A stretch of DNA of 64,000 nucleotides. Origin: Acanthopleura granulata. Its lineage: Eukaryota; Mollusca; Polyplacophora; Chitonida; Chitonidae. Where the stretch lies: contig JABBOT010000080.1 of the NCBI GenBank assembly GCA_016165875.1, positions 11,959,480-12,023,479 on the forward strand, written 5' to 3'. The position numbers and the translations under genes are program-made. Shown piece after piece: positions 46,419 through 60,888 of the stretch (positions are counted from its first letter, which is position 1; each line of letters opens with the position of its first letter). The notes under the pieces are model-generated. The model saw only the letters and a list, made by a program, of their open reading frames with translations. It had not been told where the DNA came from and searched no databases.

Positions 46419-48403
46419 ATCTAACGCCAGTGTTGTAAGGTTTACTTTCACTCTATATTTTGTGACCGACACCACGAAATGTGATCATTTTTTTTCCCAA
46501 ATACAAGTCTTTCCTCCGAATCTCACTTAGTTCACCTCCACACCAACACTGGCTGAGATACGGCGAATATACGACGAGTTGATATTACAATGTTTCGCTG
46601 ATGCAATTAAAGTACATCTTGTACCAGTCTTTCAACTCCCAACTTTAGGGTAATCTTCGAGTTAAAATTTGCTCTTGATTCCTTGTCATGTGCGTTCTGT
46701 TTAAGATTGTACACAAAACTCCATTATCCTGAAGAACTAGAGGATCGGAATACTTTGAGTCAGCAGTAATACAAGTCAGGTCCATGGGTCTAATTGCGGA
46801 TCTTGGTATATGCCTGTGCAAACAAAGCAGTCCTACGTTGTGACGGTAGATTACATTCACACATGCAGACTGCCGTTGTTATATTAGATACATCAAAGCG
46901 CCTGTTTATACCAATGTGTAGCTGAGCATTGATTGTTCATTATGTATTAAACGTGTTACTGTACGCTGATGTTTCTCATCCCAAAGCAGAGTATATCGGA
47001 TTATTGCTTGTTAATTATTTATTAAAAAGTTACTATAGTTGGCTGATGTTTACCTCAAGAAACCAGTGTATGCTTGTTCATTATCTGTTAAAACGCATTA
47101 TAGTAACTTGCTGTTATCCCCTGAAAACCTTTTAAACGAGCATAATCTCTATGCGGTTATCTTATATTCTTCGCTTGAATTCATCTCAAACGGGCCATTT
47201 CTAACCAGGGTTTTGCAATTATGCCATTGAATGATCACGGGACTATTACACGCTCAAAGACGACACGACATCTGTGCTTTAACGTTTTTTGTATTTATTC
47301 TACAAGAACAGGAGACATCAGAGGAAAACTAACCTTGTTTGTAGTTGTGCTGACAACTAATTTTATGATACCCGTATCGATTCTTCACGCATGATGCACA
47401 TGTTGATGTAGCTGCAAGGCCTCTGTAGACATGGTAGATGAAAAGATGGAATAACGATCCTATGCGTAATTGGTGTTCAAAGAATGCCAGGAAGGTTTAC
47501 AGAGTTAAACGTTGGAGAGAAAGGTGGATGAACTTCAAGCATTTGGTGAAAGTAAACTGGATTATTTTTTTTTTTCTGAAGTCCGAAAATATTTATATAC
47601 ATGTTGTACACTACTGCATGAAACTTTTGTAATCTGTAATGTCTGGGTTGTACACTCATGAAATACTTTAAAACAAACCCCTCATGTAATCAGATTTATG
47701 AAGTTCAGGACACGCATGAAAATGTCATAATTAAGAGTCGTTCTCGTAATTTAAAAGAAAACACAACACTATAGGCCAAATGTGTATTTGTATCGACAGA
47801 GAGTCCCATTTTAAAGTTTAAAAAACGTTACTTATAAGTTTTGTCATGTAGGATAATCCAGATGCCTCAGTTGAAGTAAGCATATATCCCCGCGTAGGGA
47901 AAATCGAACGAGCCGCCATGATTTCAACTTTAACCAGTCAAGGACGATTCCTACAACTCGAACGACATCTGTTTCCACTATGACGTCAGTAAAACTTAGT
48001 TCACCGTTTTACCATGTAGAAGTGGTGTTAAGTCAACTGTTTTCTTTCTGAATACGAGACAATTCTGATATACTTCAAGGTGGTTTTTAACTAAGCACAC
48101 AAAGGAGTGTCTCGGCTCTAATACTGAAGAACGTAGGGTTCTGATGACGCGATATCATGTTTCCGGTTTCTCTATAATGGTGTATCCCATGGTTTCGTAA
48201 AAATTCCACATATTAAGATGATTTCTAGAGTTACTAATCACGTCATAAAAATAAATCTATGCTCCTTTAGGTCTCTATGGACCCCTTTTCTGGATACTTT
48301 TTGTTGTCTTCTTTTCAAGCCTCAACGGAAATAGGTTGGACTCGAACGTGCGTCCTTTTTGCTTCTTAGGCCTGTTTGCTGGGACGAGCCAGTTGCACTT
48401 TGA

Positions 48404-48612
48404 TTTGATTTAAGCGATGTTTTACGTCATTCTCAAGAATATTTCACTTATACTACGGTCGCCGGCATTATGGTGGGATTAGATCGTGCAGAGCCCGAGG
48501 GGAAACCCACGACCATCCAGAGGTTGCTGGCAGACCTTCCCATGCACAGCCTAAGAGGAAGCCAGTCAGAACTGGACTTCAACCCACACTGAACACATTG
48601 GTGTCACTGCAA
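48404..48612 (-). mobile_element. SINE fragment in array unit 1
   Basis: ttgatttgatttaagcg tail, then cattctcaagaatatttcac and the conserved ggcattatggtggg and ccatccagaggttgctggc core. Repeated at about 54618-54832 and 61627-61812. Confidence 0.8.
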
Positions 48613-48927
48613 TCTGAAACAATATGACAAAACAACTATAGGTAGATATATAAGACATAGTTTATTGCTCACATAATCTACAATCGTACAGCATAGAACA
48701 TCTCCACAAAAGTGTTATAGAAATCTGGTCATAGGACCAGGTGATCGACGCTAGGTGATCAAGTGATCAGTTCTGGAACCTCTTCTGGTCGATGCTGATT
48801 TCGGAATCCAAGGATGGAAAGAAGTCTCGTGCTGAAACGGGAATGGAGGATGATGGGTATTTACACGGTTCAAATACTAAATATAGTAGGAAGTTAGAAC
48901 TTTGTATGTAAATTTGCGAGTCTATAT

Positions 48928-48958
48928 AATAAGTTCTACTTATTGAGTAGAACTTATT
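48928..48958. repeat. 13-bp perfect hairpin in array unit 1
   Basis: aataagttctact, a 5-base loop tattg, then the exact complement agtagaacttatt. The same hairpin is at 55149-55179 in unit 2. In unit 3 the right arm is lost (about 62145). It could be a regulatory or replication-pausing structure, or an element footprint. Confidence 0.7.
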
Positions 48959-50554
48959 TTTGTTGAACAAAAAGTTAAAAAGACCAAACAACAAAATAAA
49001 AACTAAAAGAACCCAAAAGAAATCAAAAGACAAGAAAACAAACAAGGAAAGAAAGAAATATTAAAATACTAGAGCATAATTAGTAAATCTAGAGCAGACA
49101 CGGCAGTGCGATGGCTGTCAAATGAAATCCTCTTGTCAGTTTAAATTAGATAGAACCTAACTGACAAAAACAATACTAACAATGTTGGGAAAATCTCAGT
49201 GTTATGACATATTCTACTTTATGAAAGAGAGTTGTCAGTAAAACATTTTCTCACATTAAGTAAACTAGACACACATTCGCCAAAAACTTGGAGAAAAAAG
49301 GTTCAAAATGACGTAAAAAGGTTTGAAACATTTCACTGCGTTTATTTCAGAGAGATACATCTAACATCCTAAGGACATTGTCAAGTAAAATATTTAGGTG
49401 TTTTTCCATTGACTTTGTTTCTGGTTTCTTTCATTTGACAGTTTTATTCAGACAGTTAGCTACTATTGAAAAACGTTTACAATGATAGCAGTAATATCTT
49501 ACGTCAGCAGGACATATAACAGTACGTAGCAGTAAACAATGCGAAGAACTGAGGACGGTAGTTACCTTATACTTGCCCCTCTCCCCCTTCCCCAAATAAA
49601 ACTCACCATCGCCGTAAAAGTGAAAAATTACCGCGAGCAGGTGTACGCTGCGTTCAATACCAATCAAATAAAGAAGCCTCCTAACTTGTAAATGTACAAA
49701 GACGCAGCTGAAGCAGCGAGAACTGGGTTCGAGCCCGTAACGTCACTAGTGAGGTGTCGATCGGCTGCAATTCTATAAATCTACTCTATAACGCTATAAA
49801 GGGAAGAGCCAACGAGTGCCCGGCAAAGTCCAGATTAATTAAGTCAATTAAATAAACCAGGTTATGAACCAAACAAAATGCTTCTGGTTATATTTAATTA
49901 TTTATCTGAATGAGAGCTTGGGTCGGGTCTACAAATTCCCATGTCAGGACTGGTGGTTTTAGAGTTTAGAATTGCAAGTACATTAACATACATGCATGAC
50001 GTACCGGCAGAAGACTTGTAATACATAGGGGCTGCCTGGTATATAATACGTACAACACGATCACATGTTGCAATAGATGTGTTTGGGGTAAGTGCCAAAA
50101 ACTTAGGATAAATGTAAACGAATATTTTATTTATATTCTAGTTTGTAGGTTTCTGCGTTGTTTGTATATTATTTCCTAACATAGACTGAAATCCTCACGA
50201 ACTACTTACTTATATGTATATAAACAGACATATACAGGGCCTGAAATGCAATGGTTATCCATTTATCACTTGTTAAACATATCGAGGTCAAGGACATCTA
50301 TCTTGACGTATTACCGCATGAAGACGAAACTTAGATTAGTGTTATGAATATGGAATTGCAGACCAGATGCGCCTTCTGGGAATCTGTCGTGTCCCTCAGT
50401 TCTAGTAAATCACGTTATGTATTGTTGCAACATCGACCGCATTCATAGAATGCCATCGGTTTCTCTCCGCAGGCAGATATAGGCGACGGTCTGTTTATTG
50501 TTAGCTGAGTGTAAAGATGCCGATTACTTGGAATTTAATTGTTTTTGATAAGTT

Positions 50555-50971
50555 CCGGTTAAATGAAATAGGAAAGCCACGAATGACGCTACTGGATATG
50601 CAGTAGAGGCTTCCCAATTTAAAGCCTCCGCCGATCCAGCGGGATCTGTAGTCGAACCCGCGACGTCTTTAGTCAATTTTCCAATGAGAGTGATATGGCT
50701 GATTGAGTTAATATCCTGACAACGCGTACACTGGCTTGAAAGGGTAAATTTTTCTGAGAAATTATACTTTTTGTTCATTTCTCATCTCTCAGATGGTTAC
50801 CGTCGAGGTTCTGTCCCTTTGATTAAAATACTGTGAGTGGGAAATGTACTGTAAATCGTTTCGCTGTTGGGAATTTTGGGAGACGCCATGCAAAAATTAT
50901 AAATAACTATTTGCAGTGCTGTTATACCTTTGATTTTATCATCAGTGTTAAGGTTTGGATTATATTTTATA

Positions 50972-51033
<62 letters not shown>

Positions 51034-51832
51034 TGAAGGCGTGCTCTTCAGGTATAGTGAACAGCCTACTGTGAATATGCTTTTCAAACACTGAGGTAAT
51101 GAATTTTATGTTGCTGTCAAGAAAATCTTTGTAGAAGTTTTGTAAATTTTGCCTTATCCCATGAAAATAATCTAAATAAGTCTAGGTAGTACAAACGGTT
51201 TTGAGTTTTGTGCAGTGATAGAGGTGATGGATAGCGACCATGTAGACAAACGTCATTAGGAGCAATGGTATAGAAACTGAGAATAAATATATTCGTTACA
51301 TCGGATCATTTAAAGCAGTCTATCAAACATGGAGAATTTCATGTTACAGGAATATGTTTGTGGTCTTTGTAATAATTCCAATTGCTACCCAGCTCTATAG
51401 TCACTCTTGTTTCAACTATCCGGTTAAATGAAATAGGAAAGCCACGAATGACGCTACTGGATATGCAGTAGAGGCTTCCCAATTTAAAGCCTCCGCCGAT
51501 CCAGCGGGAGCTGTAGTCGAACCCGCGACGTCTTTAGTCAATGTTTCAATGAGAGTGATATGGCTGATTGAGTTAATATCCTGACAACGCGTACACTGGC
51601 TTGAAAGGGTAAATTTTTCTGAGAAATTATACTTTTTGTTCATTTCTCATCTCTCAGATGTGTACCGTCGAGGTTCTGTCCCTTTGATTAAAATACTGTG
51701 AGTGGGAAATGTACTGTAAATCGTTTCGCTCTGGGAATTTTGGGAGACGCCATGCAAAAATTATAAATAACTAAGTGCTGTTACACCTTTGATTTTATAA
51801 TCAGTGTTAAGGTTTGGATTATATTTTCACCA
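50555..51832. repeat. Direct repeat of about 415 bp inside the array unit
   Basis: Copies at 50555-50968 and 51420-51832, both starting ccggttaaatg and ending ggattatatttt. They recur in unit 3 at about 56766-57178 and 57636-58044. Unit 1 retains only the second copy. Contains a B-box-like gggttcgac on the minus strand (from gtcgaacccg), so it may descend from a tRNA-derived element. Confidence 0.8.
50968..51031. repeat. (TA)n microsatellite, unit 2
   Basis: Near-perfect TA run of about 60 bp at the end of the first 415-bp repeat. Confidence 0.95.
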
Positions 51833-53469
51833 CATCATATATGGGCATTATTTAATATTATAGTCATTAAAATGAGGTACTAAGGTGTCATGGACGATAG
51901 TGTGCGGATGTTGTTCACCATGGTAACCTTTTCCCTTTGATCCCGGGATACATATGAGAGCATCAGGGTGGACCTGCTATAGGATAACGACGTGGTAGGG
52001 CCCAAATGATTTCGACAAAACAGTAAATCCTACAGGGAATCCGAGGAAAAGAGAGTGAGAGAAAAATGATCTCTGTTGGCATTTTGCCATGGCTGGTTTG
52101 GCACAACATACGAAAGCTATTTAACCTTAAGTACGATCCGTGGGACAGAGGGTACTTGACACTTAAGGTCAGTTTCTTTGTCAGTTGCACAGGATAATGA
52201 GCCTCCCTTTAACACCTCAGATGTATGTTTGGAAAGATAATGAATCAGGGATTTCTAAAGGATACTCACTGAAGCGTTAGCGAAGAAATCTTGTCTGTGA
52301 CGATTTTTATATTTGGGCTTATCTTCAGGCGATCGTTGTCAGTAAACAAGTAGACATATATATATACACCAGTTGTTCTGGCCATATCTGACGCCAGTGT
52401 TGTAAGGTTTACTTTCACTCTATATTTTGTGACCGACACCACGAAATATGATCATTTTTTTCCCAAATACAAGTCTTTCCTCCGAATCTCACTTAGTCCA
52501 CCTCCACACCAACACTGGCTGAGATACGGCGAATATACGACGAGTTGATATTACAATGTTACTCTGATGCAATTAAAGTACATCTTGTACCAGTCTTTCA
52601 ACTCCCAACTTTAGGGTATTCTTCGAGTTAAAATTTGCTCTTGATTCCTTGTCATGTGCGTTCTGTTTAAGATTGTACACAAAACTCCATTATCCTGAAG
52701 AACTAGAGGATCGGAATACTTTGAGTCAGCAGTAATACAAGTCAGGTCCATGGGTCTAATTGCGGATCTTGGTATATGCCTGTGCAAACAAAGCAGTCCT
52801 ACGTTGTGACGGTAGATTACATTCACACATGCAGACTGCCGTTGTTATATTAGGTACATCAAAGCGCCTGTTTATACCAATGTGTAGCTGAGCATTGATT
52901 GTTCATTATGTATTAAACGTGTTATTGTACGCTGCTGTTTCTCACCCCAAAGCAGAGTATATCGGATTATTGCTTGTTAATTATTTATTAAAAAGTTACT
53001 ATAGTTGGCTGATGTTTACCTCAAGAAACCAGTGTATGCTTGTTCATTATCTGTTAAAATGCATTATAGTAACTTGCTGTTATCCTCTGAAAACCTTTTA
53101 AACGAGCATAATCTCTATGCGGTTATCTTATATTCTTCGCTTGAATTCATCTCAAACGGGCCATTTCTAACCAGGGTTTTGCAATTATGCCATTGAATGA
53201 TCACGGGACTATTACACGCTCAAAGACGACACGACATCGGCGCTTTGACGTTTTTTGTATTTATTCTACAAGAACAGGAGACATCAGAGGAAAACTAACC
53301 TTGTTTGTAGTTGTGCTGACAACTAATTTTGTGATACCCGTACCGATTCTTCACGCATGGATGCACATGTTGATGTAGCTGCAAGGCCTCTGTAGACATG
53401 GTAGATGAAAAGATGGAATAACGATCCTATGTGTAATTGGTGTTCAAAGAATGCCAGGAAGGTTTACAG

Positions 53470-53945
53470 AGTTAAACGTTGGAGAGAAAGGTGGATGAAC
53501 TTCAAGCATTTGGTGAAAATAAACTGGATTATTTTTTTTTTTCTGAAGTCCGAAAATATCAATATACATGTTGTACACTACTGCATGAACTTTGGTTTTC
53601 TGAAACTTTTGTAATCTGTAATGTCTGGGTTGTACACTCATGAAATACTTTAAAACAAACCCCTCATGTAATCAGATTTATGAAGTTCAGGACACGCATG
53701 AAAATGTCATAATTAAGAGTTAAACGTTGGAGAGAAAGGTGGATGAACTTCAAGCATTTGGTGAAAGTAAACTGGATTATTTTTTTTTCTGAAGTCCGAA
53801 AATATCTATATACATGTTGGAAACTACTGCATGAACTTTGGTTTCCTGAAACTTTTGTAATCTGTAATGTCTGGGTTGTACACTCATGAAATACTTTAAA
53901 AAAAACCCCAGATTTATGAAAGTTCAGGACACGCATGAAAATGTC
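53470..53945. repeat. 248-bp tandem duplication private to unit 2
   Basis: agttaaacgttggag begins at 53470 and again at 53718; the two copies share the run of T, the ctgaagtccgaaaat motif and the cgcatgaaaatgtcataattaag end. Units 1 and 3 have one copy. Confidence 0.85.
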
Positions 53946-54617
53946 ATAATTAAGAGTCGTTCTCGTAATTTAAAAGAAAACACAACACTGTAGGCCAAAT
54001 GTGTATTTGTATCGACAGAGAGTCCCATTTTAAAGTCTAAAAAACGTCACTTATAAGTTTTGTCATGTAGGATAATCCAGATGCCTCAGTTGAAGTAAGC
54101 ATATATCCCCGCGTAGGGAAAATCGAACGAGCCGCCATGATTTCAACTTTAACCAGTCAAGGACGATTCCTACAACTCGAACGACATCTGTTTCCACTAT
54201 GACGTCAGTAAAACTTAGTTCATCGTTTTACCATGTAGAAGTGGTGTTAAGTCAACTGTTTTCCTTCTGAATACGAGACAAGTCTGATATACATCAAGGC
54301 GGTTTTCAACTAAGCACACAAAGGAGTGTCTCGGCTCTAATACTGAAGAACGTAGGGTTCTAATGACGCGATATCATGTTTCCGGTTTCTCTATAATGGT
54401 GTATCCCATGGTTTCGTAAAAATTCCACATATTAAGATGATTTCTAGAGTTACTAAGCACGTCATAAAAATAAATCTATGCTCCTTTAGGTCTTTATGGA
54501 CCCCTTTTCTGGATACTTTTTGTTGTCTTTTCTTTTCAAGTCTCAACGGAAAGAGGTTGGACTCGAACGTGCGGCCTTATTGCTTCTTAGGCCTGTTTGT
54601 TGGGACGAGCCAGTTGC

Positions 54618-54832
54618 AATTTGATTTGATTTAATCGATGTTTTACGTCATTCTCAAGAATATTTCACTTATACTACGGTCGCCGGCATTATGGTGGGAT
54701 TAGATCGTGCAGAGCCCGAGGGGAAACCCACGATCATCCAGAGGTTGCTGGCAGACCTTCCCATGCACAGCCTAAGAGGAAGCCAGTCAGAACTGGACTT
54801 CAACCCACACTGAACACATTGGTGCCACTGCA
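54618..54832 (-). mobile_element. SINE fragment in array unit 2
   Basis: Same element as at 48404-48612. A tRNA-like B box (gttcgagtcc on the minus strand) lies just beyond its tail side at about 54560. Confidence 0.8.
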
Positions 54833-57173
54833 ATCTGAAACAATATGACAAAACAACTATAGGTAGATATATAAGACATAGTTTATTGCTCATATAATCT
54901 ACAATCGTACAGCATAGAACATCTCCACAAAAGTGTTATAGAAATCTGGTCATAGGACCAGGTGATCGACGCTAGGTGATCAAGTGATCAGTTCTGGAAC
55001 CTCTTCTGGTCGATGCTGATTTCGGAATACAAGCATGGAAAGAAGTCTCGTGCTGAAACGGGAATGGAGCACGATGGATATTTACACGATTCAAATACTA
55101 AATATAGTAGGAAGTTAGAACTTTGTATGTAAATTTGCGAGTCTATATAATAAGTTCTACTTATTGAGTAGAACTTATTTTTGTTGAACAAAAAAGTTAA
55201 AAAGACCAAACAACAAAATAAAAACTAAAAGAACCCAAAAGAAATCAAAAGACAAGAAAACAAACAAGGAAAGAAAGAAATATTAAAATACTACAGCATA
55301 ATTAGTAAATCTAGAGCAGACACGGCAGTGCGATGGCTGACAAATGAAATCCTCTTGTCAGTTTAAATTAGATAGAACCTAACTGACAAAAACAATACTA
55401 ACAATGTTGGGAAAATCTCAGTGTTATGACATATTCTACTTTATGAAAGAGAGTTGTCAGTAAAACATTTTCTCACATTAAGTAAACTAGACACACATTC
55501 GCCAAAAACTTGGAGAAAAAAGGTTCAAAATGACGTAAAAAGGTTTGAAACATTTCACTGCGTTTATTTCAGAGAGATACATCTAACATCCTAAGGACAT
55601 TGTCAAGTAAAATATTTAGGTGTTTTTCCATTGACTTTGTTTCTGGTTTCTTTCATTTGACAGTTTTATTCAGACAGTTAGCTACTATTGAAAAACGTTT
55701 ACAATAGTATCAGTGATATCTGACGTCAGCAGAACATATAACAGTACGTAGCAGTAAACAATGCGAAGAACTGAGGACGGTAGTTACCTTATACTTGCCC
55801 CTCTCCCCCTTCCCCAAATAAAACTCACCATCGCCATAAAAGTGAAAAATTACCGTGAGCAGGTGTACGCTGCGTTCAATACCATTCAAATAAAGAAGCC
55901 TGCTAACTTGTAAATGTACAAAGACGCAGCTGAAGCAGCGAGAACTGGGTTCGAGCCCGTAACGTCACTAGTGAGTGTCGATGGGCTGCAGTTCTATAAA
56001 TCTACTCTAAAGGGAAGAGCCAACGAGTGCCCGGCAAAGTCCAGATTAATTAAGTCAATTAAATAAACCAGGTTATGAACCAAACAAAATGCTTCTGGTT
56101 ATATTTAATTATTTATCTGAATGAGAGCTTGGGTCGGGTCTACTAATTCCCATGTCAGGACTGGTGGTTTTAGAGTTTAGAATTGCAAGTACATTAACAT
56201 ACATGCATGACGTACCGCCAAAAGACTTGTAATACGTAGGGGCTGCCTGGTATATAATACGTACAACACGATCACATGTTGCAATAGTTGTGTTTGGGGT
56301 AAGTGCCAAAAACTTAGGATAAATGTAAACGAATATTTTATTTATATTCTAGTTTGTAGGTTTCTGCGTTGTTTGTATATTATTTCCTAACATAGACTGA
56401 AATCCTCACCAACTACTTACTTATATGTATATAAACAGACATATACAGGGCCTGAAATGCAATGGTTATCCATTTATCACTTGTTAAACATATCGATGTC
56501 AAGGACATCTGTCTTGACGTATTACCACATGAAGACGAAACTTAGATTATTGTTATGAAAATGGAATTGCAGACCAGATGCGCCTTCTGGGAATCTGTCG
56601 TGTCCCTCAGTTTTAGTAAATCACGTTATGTATTGTTGCAACATCGACCGCATTCATAGAATGCCATCGGTTTCTCTCCGCAGGCAGATATAGGCGACAG
56701 TCTGTTTATTGTTAGCTGAGTGTAAAGATGCCGATTACTTGGAATTTAATTGTTTTTGATAAGTTCCGGTTAAATGAAATAGGAAAGCCACGAATGCCGC
56801 TACTGGATATGCAGTAGAGGCTTCCCAATTTAAAGCCTCCGCCGATCCAGCGGGATCTGTAGTCGAACCCGCGACGTCTTTAGTCAATGTTCCAATGAGA
56901 GTGATATGGCTGATTGAGTTAATATCCTGACAACGCGTACACTGGCTTGAAAGGGTAAATTTTTCTGAGAAATTATACTTTTTGTTCATTTCTCATCTCT
57001 CAGATGTGTACCGTCGAGGTTCTGTCCCTTTGATTAAAATACTGTGAGTGGGAAATGTACTGTAAATCGTTTCGCTGTTGGGAATTTTGGGAGACGCCAT
57101 GCAAAAATTATAAATAACTATTTGCAGTGCTGTTATACCTTTGCTTTTATCATCAGTGTTAAGGTTTGGATTA

Positions 57174-57175
<2 letters not shown>

Positions 57176-57248
<73 letters not shown>
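57176..57248. repeat. (TA)n microsatellite, unit 3
   Basis: The equivalent TA run in unit 3, longer and interrupted once by AAAT. Confidence 0.95.
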
Positions 57249-57249
<1 letters not shown>

Positions 57250-60200
57250 TGAAGGCGTTCTCTTCAGGTATAGTGAACAGCCTACGGTGAATATGCTTTT
57301 GAAACACTGAGGTGTTGAATTTTATGTTGCTGTCAAGGAAATCTTTGTAGAAGTTTTGTAAATTTTGCCTTATCCCATGAAAATAATCTAAATAAGTCTT
57401 GGTAGTACAAACGGTTTTGAGTTTTGTGCAGTGATAGAGGTGATGGATAGCGACCATGTAGACAAACGTCATTAGGAGCAATGGTATAGAAACTGAGAAT
57501 AAATATATTCGTTACATCGGATCATTTAAAGCGGTCTATCAAACATGGAGAATTTCATGTTACAGGAATATGTTTGTGGTCTTTGTAATAATTCCAATTG
57601 CTACCCAGCTCTATAGTCACTCTTGTTTCAACTATCCGGTTAAATGAAATTGGAAAGCCACGAATGCCGCTACTGGATATGCAGTAGAGGCTTCCCAATT
57701 TAAAGCCTCCGCCGATCCAGCGGGAGCTGTAGTCGAACCCGCGACGTCTTTAGTCAATGTTCCAATGAGAGTGATATGGCTGATTGAGTTAATATCCTGA
57801 CAACGCGTACACTGGCTTGAAAGAGTAAATTTTTCTGAGAAATTATACTTTTTGTTCATTTCTCATCTCTCAAATGGTTACCGTCGAGGTTCTGTCCCTT
57901 TGATTAAAATACTGTGAGTGGGAAATGTACTGTAAATCGTTTCGCTCTGGGAATTTTGGGAGACGCCATGCAAAAATTATAAATAACTATTTGCAGTGCT
58001 GTTACACCTTTGATTTTATAATCAGTGTTAAGGTTTGGATTATATTTTCACCACATCATATATGGGCATTATTTAATATTATAGTCATTAAAATGAGGTA
58101 CTAAGGTGTCATGGACGATAGTGTACGGATGTTGTTCACCATGGTAACCTTTTCCCTTTGATCCCGGGATATATATGAGAGCATCAGGGTGGACCTGCTA
58201 TAGGATAACGACGTGGTAGGGCCCAAATGATTTCGACAAAACAGTAAATCCTACAGGGAATCCGAGGAAAAGAGAGTGAGAGAAAAATGATCTCTGTTGG
58301 CATTTTGCCATGGCTGGTTTGGCACAACATACGAAAGCTATTTAACCTTAAGTACGATTGAACTTGACACTTAAGATCAGTTTTGTGTCAGTTGCACAGG
58401 ATAATGAGCCTCCCCTTTAACGCCTCAGATATATGTTTGGAAAGATTATGTATCAGGGATTTCTAAAGGATACTCACTGAAGCGTTAGCGAAGAAATCTT
58501 GTCTGTGACGATTTTTATATTTGGGTTTATCTTCAGGCGATCGTTGTCAGTAAACAAGTAGACATAAATATACACACCAGTTGTTCTGGCCATATCTAAC
58601 GCCAGTGTTGTAAGGTTTACTTTCACTCTATATTTTGTGACCGACACCACGAAATGTGATCATTTTTTTTCCCAAATACAAGTCTTTCCTCCGAATCTCA
58701 CTTAGTCCACCTCCACACCAACACTGCCTGAGATACGGCGAATATACGACGAGTTGATATTACAATGTTACTCTGATGCAATTAAAGTACATCTTGTACC
58801 AGTCTTTCAACTCCCAACTTTAGGGTATTCTTCCAGTTAAAATTTGCTCTTGATTCCTTGTCATGTGCGTTCCGTTTAAGATTGTACACAAAACTCCATT
58901 ATCCTGAAGAACTAGAGGATCGGAATACTTTGAGTCAGCAGTAATACAAGTCAGGTCCATGGGTCTAATTGCGGATCTTGGTATATGCCTGTGCAAACAA
59001 AGCAGTCCTACGTTGTGACGGTAGATTACATTCACACATGCAGACTGCCGTTGTTATATTAGGTACATCAAAGCGCCTGTTTATACCAATGTGTAGCTGA
59101 GCATTGATTGTTCATTATGTATTAAACGTGTTATTGTACGCTGCTGTTTCTCACCCCAAAGCAGAGTATATCGGATTATTGCTTGTTAATTATTTATTAA
59201 AAAGTTACTATAGTTGGCTGATGTTTACCTCAAGAAACCAGTGTATGCTTGTTCATTATCTGTTAAAACGCATTATAGTAACTTGCTGTTATCCTCTGAA
59301 AACCTTTTAAACGAGCATAATCTCTATGCGGTTATCTTATATTCTTCGCTTGAATTCATCTCAAACGGGCCATTTCTAACCAGGGTTTTGCAATTATGCC
59401 ATTGAATGATCACGGGACTATTACACGCTCAAAGACGACACGACATCTGTGCTTTAACGTTTTTTGTATTTATTCTACAAGAACAGGAGACATCAGAGGA
59501 AAACTAACCTTGTTTGTAGTTGTGCTGACAACTAATTTTATGATACCCGTATCGATTCTTCATGCATGGATGCACATGTTGATGTAGCTGCAAGGCCTCT
59601 GTAGACATGGTAGATGAAAAGAGGGAATAACGATCCTATGTGTAATTGGTGTTCAAAGAATGCCAGGAAGGTTTACAGAGTTAAACGTTGGAGAGAAAGG
59701 TGGATGAACTTCAAGCATTTGGTGAAAGTAAACTGGATTATTTTTTTTTCTGAAGTCCGAAAATATCTATATACATGTTGGAAACTACTGCATGAACTTT
59801 GCGTTCCTGAAACTTGTGTAAACTGCAATGTCTGGGTAATACTCTCATGAAATACTATAAAAAAAACTCATGAAACAGATTTGTGAAAGTTCAGGACACA
59901 CATAAAAATGTCATAATTAAGCGTCACGTCCAATATTCGCATACCACTCGTAGATTAGTCCAAGGGACGTTCCAAATTGATAAGCGCAAGGACCCATTTC
60001 TAGAAAATCCCATAAATACGTGGGAAACAGTATATGAACGGTAAGAAAAGCTTGTAACATGTATGAGAGAAGCAGTTGTCAGTTTTCAAGATGATAGGGA
60101 AACAATCGAAATTCTAGTCATGACACACACGTCAAATTACAAACTCGTATTTCTTGGATAATTTCTATGTAGAATACAAATATAGATACCTTAGCGGGGC

Positions 60201-60729
60201 TTTGATTACAACTGGCGATGAAAGCACCACTTTGAAACATAGATACTTACACATTCCCTATAGCTCCGGATTAAGCGTAACTAGATACAGCTATGCCACA
60301 GATCGCCAGAGACCCTGAAGGCTCCACGTTTGCCAACAAGAGTGGTGTCGTGTGATGAAGTATCCGTGACACACTATAGTTTTCGAATCAATTTCTTTAA
60401 TCAGACTTCACACATGATCTAACAAATGCTACAAAGCGATATATGTATTCGCCGTATGCAGGCAAAAGCTGTACAATTGCTACGTTCAGGTGTACGATTG
60501 ATTTGTCGAGTGATTGAGGATTACACCGCTCTGCTCAATAACATTTTCACTTACATCATGGCTTTCTTTGTCATGGCCGATAGATTGAACCACCGCCTTT
60601 TGGCAAATCACCGTGGCATTTGGGATCCTTGTGTTGCTGTACTTGTGTTATAGCTAATCTTGCTGGTGCCAAAGGACATGACCTGAGCATGACAAAGTTT
60701 GGTATACAATAAAATATCACAAGCAACTC

Positions 60730-60810
60730 ACTTAGAATTTATTTTTTATTTATTTGTTTGTTGCTGTGCTAAAAAAATTTTTCACTTACATGACGGCGGT
60801 CAGGTGGGCA
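60730..60810 (-). mobile_element. SINE tail fragment in the unit 3 insertion
   Basis: tttattttttatttatttgt, then ttcacttacatgacggcggt. Confidence 0.6.
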
Positions 60811-60888
60811 GGTATATGGGTGCATGGAGAAAGCGAAAGTTCAGGGCGTAAATCCTCGACGTTCGCCTGGTACCTGATAAACCCCTTG

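Larger units (their letters stand above)
45181..49489. repeat. Array unit 1 (deleted form)
   Basis: Begins with the agtaatatct block shared with 49490 and 55712. At about 45541 the sequence jumps from the aattaagtcaatta of the start block to the ggagctgtagtcg block that is equivalent to about 51507 in unit 2. The intervening section and the first copy of the internal direct repeat are therefore missing. Confidence 0.85.
49490..55711. repeat. Array unit 2 (full length)
   Basis: The 6222-bp unit. Contains two copies of a block of about 415 bp (50555-50968 and 51420-51832), the first followed by a (TA)n tract, and a private 248-bp tandem duplication near 53.5-53.9 kb. Confidence 0.85.

Noticed and set aside
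49898..50098. 66-codon minus frame conserved in units 2 and 3
   Set aside because: Copies differ mostly by replacement changes, with no splice or family support.
50797..51087. Frames with long Tyr-Ile repeats (also near 57.0-57.5 kb)
   Set aside because: Translation of (TA)n microsatellites.
52611..52826. 71-codon minus frame repeated in each array unit
   Set aside because: Starts at GTG; the few differences between copies are all amino-acid changing, so persistence reflects recent duplication, not selection.
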